DNA of 64,000 bases, taken from positions 1 through 64,000 of the forward strand of contig NZ_LWLE01000014.1 of the NCBI RefSeq assembly GCF_001905125.1. Reading direction: 5' to 3'. Below are positions 44,887 through 52,210 of the stretch, in pieces. The stretch is from Streptomyces sp. TSRI0281 (lineage in GTDB: Bacteria; Actinomycetota; Actinomycetes; Streptomycetales; Streptomycetaceae). Made by a program: the position numbers and the translations under genes. How positions within the stretch are numbered: position 1 is the first letter of the stretch; every line of letters begins with the position of its first letter. The notes beneath the pieces were generated by a model. It saw nothing but the letters and a program-made list of their open reading frames with translations, was not told the DNA's origin and ran no database searches.

Positions 44887-45354
44887 TCAACCCAGGTAGG
44901 GGTACGTGCCTGCGAGGTAATCGCCGATCTGTTGGCGCATGCTGGGGTGGATGTCGTACTGGTCGAGGTCGCCCGGCTGGATGAAGCGGACGCCGTCGGC
45001 CTCCTCGTTGATGGTGGGCTCGCCGCCGACGGGGCGGCCGATGTAGGTGTTCTCGTACTGCTGACGGATCTCACCGTCGGCGTAGGCGACGATGTGGCGC
45101 GGGTTGGTGTAGACACCCAGAAAGCCGGTGATCTCGGCGATGATGCCGGTCTCCTCCAGGCATTCCCGTACCGCGCACTGTGCCGCAGTCTCGCCGATGT
45201 CCTGAGCGCCGCCTGGCAGGGCCCACTGGCCTGTGTCACGACGGCGCTGAAGGAGTATGGCTCCGCTGTCGTCGACGACGAGCAGGTTGTTGGCGGGGAT
45301 GAGCGTGTTCGCCTTGGGCGCCTCGGGATCGTTGTAGTACTCAGTCCTGCCCAT
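44887..45354 (-). CDS. NUDIX hydrolase
   Basis: This 155-residue protein carries a complete NUDIX box, from GGAQDIGETAAQCAVRECLE to ETGI (about 48-71; pattern G-x5-E-x7-R-E-x-x-E-E-x-G). It should hydrolyse a nucleoside diphosphate derivative with Mg2+. The substrate is not determined. It is divergent from the small gene at 45534. Confidence 0.9.
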   Translation of the reverse strand: MGRTEYYNDPEAPKANTLIPANNLLVVDDSGAILLQRRRDTGQWALPGGAQDIGETAAQCAVRECLEETGIIAEITGFLGVYTNPRHIVAYADGEIRQQYENTYIGRPVGGEPTINEEADGVRFIQPGDLDQYDIHPSMRQQIGDYLAGTYPYLG

Positions 45355-45533
45355 GTGAAGAGGCCCCCCTTGGTCAGGCGTCCAGGGCCGTGCGACGGCC
45401 CATACAACTTCGAGCGTAGTTGTCGAGTACGCCCGTTGAGGTCGACTTTATGGATGCGCTGTCCAAGTGAAGTCAGGCAACTCGGGCCGCAGTTGAATTG
45501 TCCCCGTACTGGTGACAGAAGGGGCGGATCCGA

Positions 45534-45845
45534 ATGAACGAGTTGCCGCAGATACTCCATACCTGGTTCACCAAGAACGCGGGGCAACTGCGATCACGTG
45601 GAGTCACGGGTGCCATCCAGCGATCACCCGATGACGGTCGGCCCAAGACCAGCGCATGGATGACGTTGGAGAACGACGGCCATGCCGCTGTGCTCATCGT
45701 CTGGAGCAGCGGTGAAGCTGAGCTGGAGTACGTGGACTTGGCGAGCGGTCAGTCTCGGCAGGAACATCGCGACCTCCGTGCCCCGGGCGAACTCCTTGAC
45801 GCCGTCGGGACCATCCTCGAATGGGCACACGCGGGGAACGGATGA
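45534..45845 (+). CDS. Small conserved-type hypothetical protein
   Basis: The 103-residue soluble protein has a compact alpha/beta pattern (SAWMTLENDGHAAVLIVWSS, then GEAELEYVDLASGQ). The composition fits small immunity-like or accessory-island proteins, but I do not recognise the family. ATG 45534 follows GGGGCGGATCCGA, a moderate site. It is divergent from the NUDIX gene and convergent with the HD-domain gene. Confidence 0.6.
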   Translation: MNELPQILHTWFTKNAGQLRSRGVTGAIQRSPDDGRPKTSAWMTLENDGHAAVLIVWSSGEAELEYVDLASGQSRQEHRDLRAPGELLDAVGTILEWAHAGNG

Positions 45846-45923
45846 CGACGCCCCACAGTCCGCTCCATCCGGCAGGCAAAGCTGTTCGCGAGGAAACGCC
45901 GGGACACTTCGTCATCCCCGGAG

Positions 45924-46505
45924 CTACTGCTTCCCCTCGCCCAGGGCGGTGCGCAGCCAGTCAAGGGCGCCCTGCGACAGAAGCTCATCGGCCAACCGGT
46001 TCGCGGTCTCGGTGACGAGACGCCCACGGCTGTTGTCAATCCACCGCTGCGCGTTCTCGTAACCCTGCGCCTTGTACTCGATGCCCTGGAGCAGGCACTC
46101 CAGCTTGTCCGCGTCACGGGCACAGACCGCCTCGGGCGACTCCTTCGCCTCGTACTCTGCGACCAGCTCGCGGACTGTCGACGCCAGTACCTCGGGCATC
46201 CCTGCCGTCTGGTCGGCGGTTACCGCCTGCGGGTCGCCTGCCGACGCGTATTTCTTCCCGAGGTGGTTCACGTCCCCGGTGCGGGTCTCCTGCGTGTCGT
46301 GCCACACCGCGAGGAACGCGGCGCGCGCAGGGTCCGCGCCCTCCAGCTTCGCGATGATCGTGGCGATCAGCGACGTGCGCCACGAGTGCTCGGCGACGCT
46401 CTCCGGGTCCCGGACTCCAGCCATCCACCAGCCGGTTCGCCGGGTCTGCTTGAGCGTGCCCGCCTCGTACAGGAAGCGGCCCACTGCGGTCAGGTCGTCA
46501 GCCAC
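45924..46505 (-). CDS. HD-domain phosphohydrolase (YfbR/HDDC2-like)
   Basis: The 193-residue protein has HD-superfamily metal ligands: SVAEHSWRTSLIA (first His), AVWHDTQETRTGD (His-Asp), and ARDADKLECLLQG (distal Asp). Relatives are 5'-deoxynucleotidases that remove phosphate from dNMPs. It could work on the same nucleotide pool as the nearby NUDIX hydrolase, though that link is speculative. Confidence 0.88.
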   Translation of the reverse strand: MADDLTAVGRFLYEAGTLKQTRRTGWWMAGVRDPESVAEHSWRTSLIATIIAKLEGADPARAAFLAVWHDTQETRTGDVNHLGKKYASAGDPQAVTADQTAGMPEVLASTVRELVAEYEAKESPEAVCARDADKLECLLQGIEYKAQGYENAQRWIDNSRGRLVTETANRLADELLSQGALDWLRTALGEGKQ

Positions 46506-46517
46506 GACGCTCTCCTC

Positions 46518-46740
46518 TCACGCCTCGGCAAGGCGAATTGCGTACCGGATACCCTCCAGCTCCCTGCGCGCCAGCGCCCGGCTATCCAACATCACGGGAA
46601 GGACGTGGCGCAGTTCCTTGCCGGTCGGGGTGCCGGGCCGCAGCAGGTTCGGGCGGGCGGCGAGCAGGGCCCACAGGGGGCCGGCGAAAGCCCCGCCTCG
46701 ACGGTGAAGCGCGTCGGCCCCACCCCGGTCAACGCTCTGG
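46518..46740 (-). pseudogene. C-terminal gene fragment beside an att-like site
   Basis: On the minus strand a coding-like frame of about 65-70 residues reads AFAGPLWALLAARPNLLRPG and ends ELEGIRYAIRLAEA before a stop at 46518-46520. It has no plausible start. It breaks off where the partial tRNA-Lys copy begins, consistent with a gene cut by integration or recombination. The family is not recognised. Confidence 0.4.
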
Positions 46741-46755
46741 GCTGGGGCCGAGGGG

Positions 46756-46797
46756 TAGGCCGCGTGGGACTCGAAGTCACAACCAACGGATTAAAAG
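46756..46797 (-). other. attL-like partial copy of tRNA-Lys(TTT)
   Basis: This 42-nt stretch matches the 3' half of the tRNA-Lys gene (52014-52055) in the same orientation. It runs from the discriminator base to the anticodon loop, with about four mismatches. The last 20 nt (CACAACCAACGGATTAAAAG) are identical. Integration at tRNA 3' ends leaves this footprint, with the element lying between the two copies. Confidence 0.78.
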
Positions 46798-47021
46798 ACC
46801 TGGCGTTTTGTGGTGAGGTGCCCCCCCTGACCCCTGTCGGCCGTATAAATCCGGCAGGCAGGGCCACCGATGCCATCCGGTTCGACTCAAAGAGACCTGT
46901 GCTGGCACGTCGGCTCACGCAAAATCGTCTGGACCAGATGCGGCGCCGTAACCAGCAGTCAGCCACCGGTAGATGGCCCAGCACTGCACTGTTGGAACCT
47001 ATCTTTGAGAGCCTGACATGG

Positions 47022-47171
47022 AACATCCCCACGCACGCGGGGGTGGTCCTGTCGACGCCTACGCTGCGCTGATGCTGGCGCAGTCGTCCCCGCACACGCG
47101 GGGATGGTCCCAGTCTGCTTAGTTGGACAGGCCAAGACACAGATTGGTCCCCGCGCACGCGGGGATGTTTA
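47022..47171 (+). CRISPR. Three-repeat orphan CRISPR array (type I-E-like)
   Basis: Repeats start near 47022, 47083 and 47144, an exact 61-nt period (28-29-nt repeat, 32-33-nt spacer). Each has the I-E-type core CCCC-GC-x-CACGC-GGGG flanked by GTC and ATGGTCC. The last copy degenerates at its 3' end, as trailer-end repeats do, placing the leader on the left. The first copy also carries mismatches. Two spacers of about 33 nt are unrelated. No cas gene is in the window, so activity would need Cas proteins from elsewhere. Confidence 0.85.
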
Positions 47172-47176
47172 TCGAT

Positions 47177-47215
47177 ACGTGGTCGCCATACCGAAACCTC
47201 GGTTGGCGACCACGT
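47177..47215. repeat. 12-bp perfect inverted repeat just after the CRISPR array
   Basis: ACGTGGTCGCCA (47177-47188) and TGGCGACCACGT (47204-47215) form a perfect stem with a 15-nt loop. It starts 6 nt after the last repeat. It could be a structured trailer, an RNA stem-loop or an element end. Confidence 0.8.
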
Positions 47216-47403
47216 GCGTCTTGCCCCGACATCGGATGCACACGCGCGAGCGGTTCTCGATTGCCAGCCCGACCCGCCCATGATGTTCACCTACACCTAA
47301 GAAGACTGTTCCGCGCTTCCCCGTAACCCCAGATACGGACGCCCGTTGACCCCGGAACAGGCCGCCAGGCGAGTGGCCCAATAAATATCCGTAGGGGGCG
47401 AAC

Positions 47404-47499
47404 ATGTTCGTGATCACACTGAAGAGGCGGGATCCTTGGTGGTCCAATCCGGGGTGGTGGAACCTCATCGTCAGCGTGGCTGTCGCCGCTGTGTTCTGA
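47404..47499 (+). CDS. 31-residue small membrane-type peptide
   Basis: ATG 47404 sits 6 nt after GGGGG and encodes MFVITLKRRDPWWSNPGWWN followed by a hydrophobic tail (LIVSVAVAAVF). It has a basic head, four Trp residues and a membrane-seeking C-terminus. The stop is followed within 5 nt by a strong terminator with a T-run. Ribosome site, compact frame and terminator together support a real small gene. Its function is unknown; it ends convergently with the graspetide operon. Confidence 0.6.
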   Translation: MFVITLKRRDPWWSNPGWWNLIVSVAVAAVF

Positions 47500-47503
47500 C
47501 AGC

Positions 47504-47543
47504 GCATCCCTCGCAGGCCCTCAAGCCTGCGAGGGATGCTTTT
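47504..47543 (+). terminator. Bidirectional-type terminator between the small ORF and graspetide operon
   Basis: GCATCCCTCGCAGG (47504-47517) pairs perfectly with CCTGCGAGGGATGC (47526-47539) around an 8-nt loop, followed by TTTT on the plus strand. It lies between the convergent ends of the small ORF and the methyltransferase gene and could serve both. Confidence 0.9.
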
Positions 47544-47549
47544 GACCAG

Positions 47550-48638
47550 TCATTCGCCCAGCGTCCAACTCGGCCCGTCCGGGTCGTCGAGCCAGACGAC
47601 CTGTCCCTCCGGGCCGGTGGTGATGCCGTAACGGTCTGGGGTGGGGCGGCCCGCGATTTGGTAGCTGCGGTGAGCGTCTTCAAGACAGGCCCAAAGGGAT
47701 CGGGGGCCTGCCTCAACGACCGTTCCATCGGAGCGGAGTTGTGCAATGAAGCCGTCCGGGTGCCAGACGCGGGCGCCGGTGATCTCCCTGTTGTCGTTCA
47801 GGTCGTACTGCCAGGTGAGGCCGGGCACGGCGATGCTGGCAAGGAAGCGGAAGTGGTTGTCGGCGATGGCCTCGGCGGGGAGGGCGGAAGGACGGCCAAG
47901 GCCGGTGGGCAGCGGCGGGCGGCGGGTGGGGACGCCGTCGGATGGGGTCTGGCGCAGCGGCATGAAGAAGGCGCCGTGGGGGAGGAAGCGGCCGGTGGCG
48001 GTGTCCGGGCCTGTGGGGTGGATACGGGCGAGGGCGTTGCCGAGCGGGGCGAGAAGGAAGCCGTCGTCCGTGAGCTGCTGGGGCAAGGCCAGGGGGACAG
48101 AGGAGAGGCCACAGGTGACGATGATGCGGTCGTAGGGGGCGCGATCGGGGACGCCGAGGGAGCCGTCTCCGGTGATCACGGTCGGTCGGTATCCGGCGGC
48201 GGCCAAGCGTTCGCGGGCGGGACCGGTGATGTCCTCGGCGATGTCGACTGTGGTGACATGGTCGTCGCCGAGGCGGTGGGAGAGGAGGGCGGCGTTGTAG
48301 CCGGTGCCGGCGCCGATCTCCAGCACGCTCATCCCGTCCTGCACGGCGACGGCTTCGAGCATGGTCGCCATGAGGGACGGCTGTGAGCTGGACGAGGTCG
48401 CCGCCCCGTCCGTGCGGTGTGTGACCAGGCTGCGGTCCTCGTGGACAGCGGTGAACCACTGGTCGTCACCGGAGATCCGGTCACCGCAGGGTGCGTAGAA
48501 GTACGGGACGAAGACATGGCGGGGGACCTCTTCGAAGGCACGGCGCCACTGGGGGTCGGTGAGGTCGCCCGCGTCGGTGAGAGCTTGGGCGAGGGCGCGG
48601 CGGGCCTTGGCGGCCCGATTCGTGAGGTCGTCGGTCAT
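47550..48638 (-). CDS. PIMT-like methyltransferase of a graspetide cluster
   Basis: The 362-residue protein has a protein-L-isoaspartate O-methyltransferase core at about 60-215 (SQPSLMATMLEA, VLEIGAGTGYNAALLSHRLG). About 140 further residues are typical of the methyltransferase that accompanies ATP-grasp RiPP maturases. In characterised imiditide pathways such enzymes methylate an Asp side chain of the crosslinked peptide, which then closes to an aspartimide. Its ATG shares one base with the ligase stop (TGATG), so it is translationally coupled as third gene of the operon. A terminator follows. Confidence 0.9.
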   Translation of the reverse strand: MTDDLTNRAAKARRALAQALTDAGDLTDPQWRRAFEEVPRHVFVPYFYAPCGDRISGDDQWFTAVHEDRSLVTHRTDGAATSSSSQPSLMATMLEAVAVQDGMSVLEIGAGTGYNAALLSHRLGDDHVTTVDIAEDITGPARERLAAAGYRPTVITGDGSLGVPDRAPYDRIIVTCGLSSVPLALPQQLTDDGFLLAPLGNALARIHPTGPDTATGRFLPHGAFFMPLRQTPSDGVPTRRPPLPTGLGRPSALPAEAIADNHFRFLASIAVPGLTWQYDLNDNREITGARVWHPDGFIAQLRSDGTVVEAGPRSLWACLEDAHRSYQIAGRPTPDRYGITTGPEGQVVWLDDPDGPSWTLGE

Positions 48639-49639
48639 CAGCGGGTGGTGCCTTTCTGAAGGAGATCGGCGATGGCGTGGGTGATCGGTTCGCGGGTGGG
48701 CTCGATCCAGGCCCACTGGCCGCCCGCGTTGACGTCGACCAGGTAGTGCACGCCCTGGGCATCCACGATGAAGTCGATGGCGGCGAAGACCAGGCCGAGG
48801 CGGCGCATCATCTCGCGTACCGCGTCCCCGATCGAGGCGGGCAGGCGGATGGCGGTGTGGGTGAAGGCATCGGAATCCTGGCGCCAGTCCGGGCCGCGGT
48901 GACCGACCGGGGCGTGGATGGCCGCAGCGAACAGCCTCCCGGCGACGACCGCGACACGGACCTCGTACGCCCGGTCTGTGATCTCCCGCTGGAACAGGTG
49001 CGCGGTCAGCGCAATCCGAGGATCGGCCCAGCGCTCCTCGGGAACGCGGCAGGTGTAGAGCTGGCCCCGGGTGCCGCCCTCGGTGTGGACGATCCCGCCC
49101 AGCACCTTGGTCACGATCCGCCCGCCGCACCGCCGGGCGAAGGGCGGCACGGCGGCCGGGTCGTTGGTGATCAGCGTCTCCGGCACCTGGAGTCCACTGG
49201 CCACGGCGGCGGCCAGGTGCACCGGCTTGGTGCAGTCGACGTTCGCCTGCGGCCGGTTCACCCACAGCACTCCGGGCAGCGAGCCGAGAACGGTGATCGC
49301 CCGCTTGGCCTGCCCGACCGCGAAGCGGCGCTCTGGGCCACCCATCGATTCCGGCAGCTCGTGGACGGTGGGCTTGCGCCACCACACCGCCCGCAGCTCC
49401 GATAGGTCGATGCCCCGGGCGTCGTCGTGGAGGGATCCGGTCCAGCGGCCGTCCGCCCCCAGCTCCGTACGGAGAGTGGTGCGGGTGGGGAAGTCGGCGA
49501 GGTCCGTACGCCAGAACGGCACCCGCCGCTCGTTCAGCTCCCGTAGAACGAAGTCCGCGGTGGGGTCCAGGGCATGTGTCACGACGAGCACGCGCGGCGG
49601 CAGCCCGCCGCGCGTGCTCTGACAGGCGTGGAACGCCAT
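48638..49639 (-). CDS. ATP-grasp ribosomal peptide maturase (graspetide ligase)
   Basis: The 333-residue protein has an ATP-grasp fold. The N-terminal domain is RVLVVTHALDPTADFVLREL. The ATP-binding region includes KPVHLAAAVASGLQVPETLI and GGRIVTKVLGG. The Mg-binding end is IDFIVDAQGVHYLVDVNAGGQ with Asp and Asn ligands. This is the SAV_5884-type maturase that forms ester or amide links between Ser/Thr/Lys and Asp/Glu side chains of a precursor. Its start shares one base with the precursor stop, and its stop one base with the methyltransferase start, so production of the three proteins is coupled. Confidence 0.92.
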   Translation of the reverse strand: MAFHACQSTRGGLPPRVLVVTHALDPTADFVLRELNERRVPFWRTDLADFPTRTTLRTELGADGRWTGSLHDDARGIDLSELRAVWWRKPTVHELPESMGGPERRFAVGQAKRAITVLGSLPGVLWVNRPQANVDCTKPVHLAAAVASGLQVPETLITNDPAAVPPFARRCGGRIVTKVLGGIVHTEGGTRGQLYTCRVPEERWADPRIALTAHLFQREITDRAYEVRVAVVAGRLFAAAIHAPVGHRGPDWRQDSDAFTHTAIRLPASIGDAVREMMRRLGLVFAAIDFIVDAQGVHYLVDVNAGGQWAWIEPTREPITHAIADLLQKGTTR

Positions 49640-49929
49640 CAGTCGTCGTACTCGTCGTCGTTCTGGTCCGTGTCGACGGCGATGGCGTCCCTGCCGTCGG
49701 ACTCGGTGTTGCACGAGGTCTTGCTCATGGTGGGGTGGGCGCCGACCGGGAGACCATCGACCAGGGAGAGCTGGGTGACCGGGTCCACGGTCAGCACCGG
49801 ACGGTGACCGTGGAGCGGCACCGGGTTGGTCAGGCTGTCCAGACCGAACGGACGAGTCTCGGCCGGTCCGGCGGGCTCGGCGGCGATCTCGTGGGAGAGG
49901 GACGGGACGCGTTCCAGCAGCAAGGACAT
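49639..49929 (-). CDS. Graspetide precursor peptide
   Basis: The 96-residue precursor's leader contains the family signature RPFGLDSL (26-33). The C-terminal core (about 67-96) begins TMSKTSCNTESDGRD. It is rich in Ser/Thr in its first half (T67, S69, T71, S72, T75, S77) and in acids in its second (D86, D88, D91, D92, E93, D95, D96). This donor-then-acceptor layout suits ATP-grasp side-chain crosslinking. The single Asp-Gly pair (D78-G79) is the most likely aspartimide position by chemistry. A ribosome site (AAGGGA) precedes ATG 49929; the stop overlaps the ligase start. Confidence 0.9.
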   Translation of the reverse strand: MSLLLERVPSLSHEIAAEPAGPAETRPFGLDSLTNPVPLHGHRPVLTVDPVTQLSLVDGLPVGAHPTMSKTSCNTESDGRDAIAVDTDQNDDEYDD

Positions 49930-50219
49930 CAGGGTTTCCCTTCCGTCGTAAAGGTGCTCAGGCGGTCCCTGGATCGATGACCAGGGAGTCATGCGCTCCG
50001 GACGGGCCGAGGGTGGGTCCGCCCCTTGCCGGGGCAGTCTCAGGAGGTGCGGAACCGTTCCAGGAAACCGCTGGACCCCGCCGGACGGCCAGGAAGCCCG
50101 GCGGCCACAGAGCGGCCATTCACCGGCCACTTCGAACAGACGCACCGAACACCCGTAACGCCGGGTATGAGTCGATCAGTTGGGCGCTACGTTGGAGAGG
50201 TCGAACGCAAGGGGACACG

Positions 50220-51473
50220 GTGAGGACCAACGGCAGACTGCGGGCGGCACGGCTCGACCGTGGCTGGCTGTCCCAGGAGAAGGCGGCCGAAGAGATCAGC
50301 ACGGCGGGCCGGCTCGCGCTCGGGGACCCGTACTTCACCGTCAGTGTGCGTACCTACCGGCGCTGGGAATCGGACGGGCCGGGCTGGCCCCGGCCGGATA
50401 CCGCCGCCGCCCTGCGCGCGGCCTTCGGTCTCGGCCCCGAACATCTCGGCTTCACTCCCCCACCCGGCCACCCCGCCCGTCTGCGCCACGCGGAGGAGGC
50501 ATCGTCCATGGAACGCCGCAGTTTCCTGGCTGCCGGATCGGTGGCCGCGCTCGGCATGGTGAGCCCTGCCGACCTCAGGCCCCGGGACATCGACCCGGCC
50601 CTGGTCGGCTACTTCTACCAGCAGCTCGGTGGCCACTACACCGCCGACATGATGCTCGGTCCTCGCGATCTCATAGGGACCGTCACCGAGCAGTACCGGC
50701 TGATCAGCGATCTCACCCGGGCGGCCAGGGGCACCGTGCGGGAAGACCTGATCCAGGTCGGGGTGACCTACGCCGCGCTGGCCGGATGGCTCCACCAGGA
50801 CGCCGGCCTGTGGGACTCGACCGCGTACTGGCACGGCATCGCCCAGATGGACGCGCAGATGCTCGCGAACACCGACCTGACCGCGTACATCCTCTCCAAC
50901 ATGGCCCGCCTCCGATCCGACCTGGGTGACGGACGGGCCGCTGTCGACCTGTGCCGACAAGGGCTGAGCGAGCGGCACCGGCTCTCCCACCGCATCCGCG
51001 TCAACCTCATGCACCAACAGGCCCACGGCCACTCGTTGCTCGGAGAACGGACCGCTGTGGACCAGCTCCTGGACGAAGCGTCCGCAGTGGTCGAGGTGGT
51101 GGATCCGTCCATACCCTGGGGCGCGGTCCACCACAACGCGTACTTCTTCGAGGTCCAGCGCGCCACCTGCTACGGGCGGATGGGGCTGCACTCCGAGGCC
51201 CAGCACATCTGGGACCGGATCAACGCCGACATGCCTCCGGCCGCCCGCCGCGACACCGGCGTGTACCTCGCCCGCCAGGCCGCCGCGTACGCCGCCACCG
51301 GCGAACCCGAACACGCCGTCACCCTGGCCGCCCAATCCGCCGAGATCGCCGCCCAGACGCGCTCCGCCCGCCATCGCAAGGAGTTGGAAGCCCTCCGCCA
51401 GAGCATGAGCCGCTGGCGCAATGACCCCATCGGCGACCGCCTGGTCAAGGCCCTTGAGCCACTCGCCGCTTAG
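50220..51473 (+). CDS. XRE-type regulator with TPR-like C-terminus
   Basis: The 417-residue protein has an N-terminal helix-turn-helix (RLRAARLDRGWLSQEKAAEE, about 5-25, and the following helices to about 85). A short segment like a signal or anchor motif (RRSFLAAGSVAALGMVSPAD) lies near 100. A TPR-rich helical C-terminus (about 130-415) follows. Regulators of this build often lie beside RiPP and other specialised clusters in Streptomyces. It is divergent from the graspetide precursor across 290 nt, making it the likely pathway regulator. The GTG start at 50220 has AAGGGGA upstream. Confidence 0.85.
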   Translation: MRTNGRLRAARLDRGWLSQEKAAEEISTAGRLALGDPYFTVSVRTYRRWESDGPGWPRPDTAAALRAAFGLGPEHLGFTPPPGHPARLRHAEEASSMERRSFLAAGSVAALGMVSPADLRPRDIDPALVGYFYQQLGGHYTADMMLGPRDLIGTVTEQYRLISDLTRAARGTVREDLIQVGVTYAALAGWLHQDAGLWDSTAYWHGIAQMDAQMLANTDLTAYILSNMARLRSDLGDGRAAVDLCRQGLSERHRLSHRIRVNLMHQQAHGHSLLGERTAVDQLLDEASAVVEVVDPSIPWGAVHHNAYFFEVQRATCYGRMGLHSEAQHIWDRINADMPPAARRDTGVYLARQAAAYAATGEPEHAVTLAAQSAEIAAQTRSARHRKELEALRQSMSRWRNDPIGDRLVKALEPLAA

Positions 51474-51497
51474 AACCATTGAACGAAGGAGCCCCCT

Positions 51498-51812
51498 TTG
51501 ACCGCCACCCCGCTGTCCGACGCCGAACTCGACCTGGCCCTCACCGGCCTCCCCGACTGGAGCGTCCGGGACGGGAAACTCACCGCGACCTTCAAGGCCG
51601 ACCGCTCCGCCGTCCCAGCCCTCTACAGCGCCGTCGCCACCGCCGAGGACGAGGCCAACCACCACGCCGAGGTCACCATCCTCTACGGGACGATCGGCTT
51701 CGCCCTCAACACCCACGACGCCGGGGACGCGATCACCGCCCTCGACACTGCTATGGCCGCCCGCCTCACCGCCCTCGCCACCGAGCACGGAGCCCGCTCG
51801 TCGGACGGCTGA
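51498..51812 (+). CDS. Pterin-4a-carbinolamine dehydratase-like protein
   Basis: The 104-residue protein has the PCD/PhhB fold signature: LPDWSVRDGKLTATFKADR, then the catalytic-type EANHHAEVTI (paired His) and a DAGDAITALDTAMA helix. PCDs dehydrate 4a-hydroxytetrahydrobiopterin, or act as small pterin-linked accessory proteins. The start is a TTG at 51498, chosen because GAAGGAG lies just upstream. It is 24 nt after the XRE-TPR stop and the last gene before the tRNA-Lys that bounds the island. Confidence 0.85.
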   Translation: MTATPLSDAELDLALTGLPDWSVRDGKLTATFKADRSAVPALYSAVATAEDEANHHAEVTILYGTIGFALNTHDAGDAITALDTAMAARLTALATEHGARSSDG

Positions 51813-52013
51813 CGGACGGGTTCAGCGTCCGCACGGTCGTACCGCCGTGGCGGCGGGCACGATGGCCGGCCGGTCTCGGCCTCGGTGGCGGGCAGCCGAC
51901 ACCAGCGGGTACAGGACCGCACAAGCGCCGCAACACCGAAGCGCCCCGCCCGGCATCAGCCGGACGGGGCGCTCCTTCACAGGTCACGGGCTTGCGACCG
52001 TCCCTGCATCGCG

Positions 52014-52087
52014 TAGGCCGTGTGGGACTCGAACCCACAACCAACGGATTAAAAGTCCGCTGCTCTGACCAATTGAGCTAACGGCCC
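52014..52087 (-). tRNA. tRNA-Lys (TTT)
   Basis: The 74-nt cloverleaf has anticodon TTT in the loop CTTTTAA, acceptor GGGCCGT pairing with ACGGCCT (one G-T wobble), and T-loop GGTTCGAGTCC. The 3' half is duplicated at 46756-46797, marking this tRNA as an integration target. CCA is not encoded. Confidence 0.96.
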
Positions 52088-52210
52088 CTGGCGAATCACC
52101 CCCGAGCATAGCCCGCCCGAGCCCGGCAGCCGATCCGGTATCGGGTGCCGGGGCCTGTCGTCCCGGTCGGAGGGTGATCGGAGGGCGTGCGGGGTGTGGG
52201 CGGGGAGGGG

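Noticed and set aside
47169..47507. 112-codon minus-strand frame overlapping the CRISPR end and small ORF
   Set aside because: No ribosome site, no known domain, and it crosses the terminator and the end of a CRISPR repeat.
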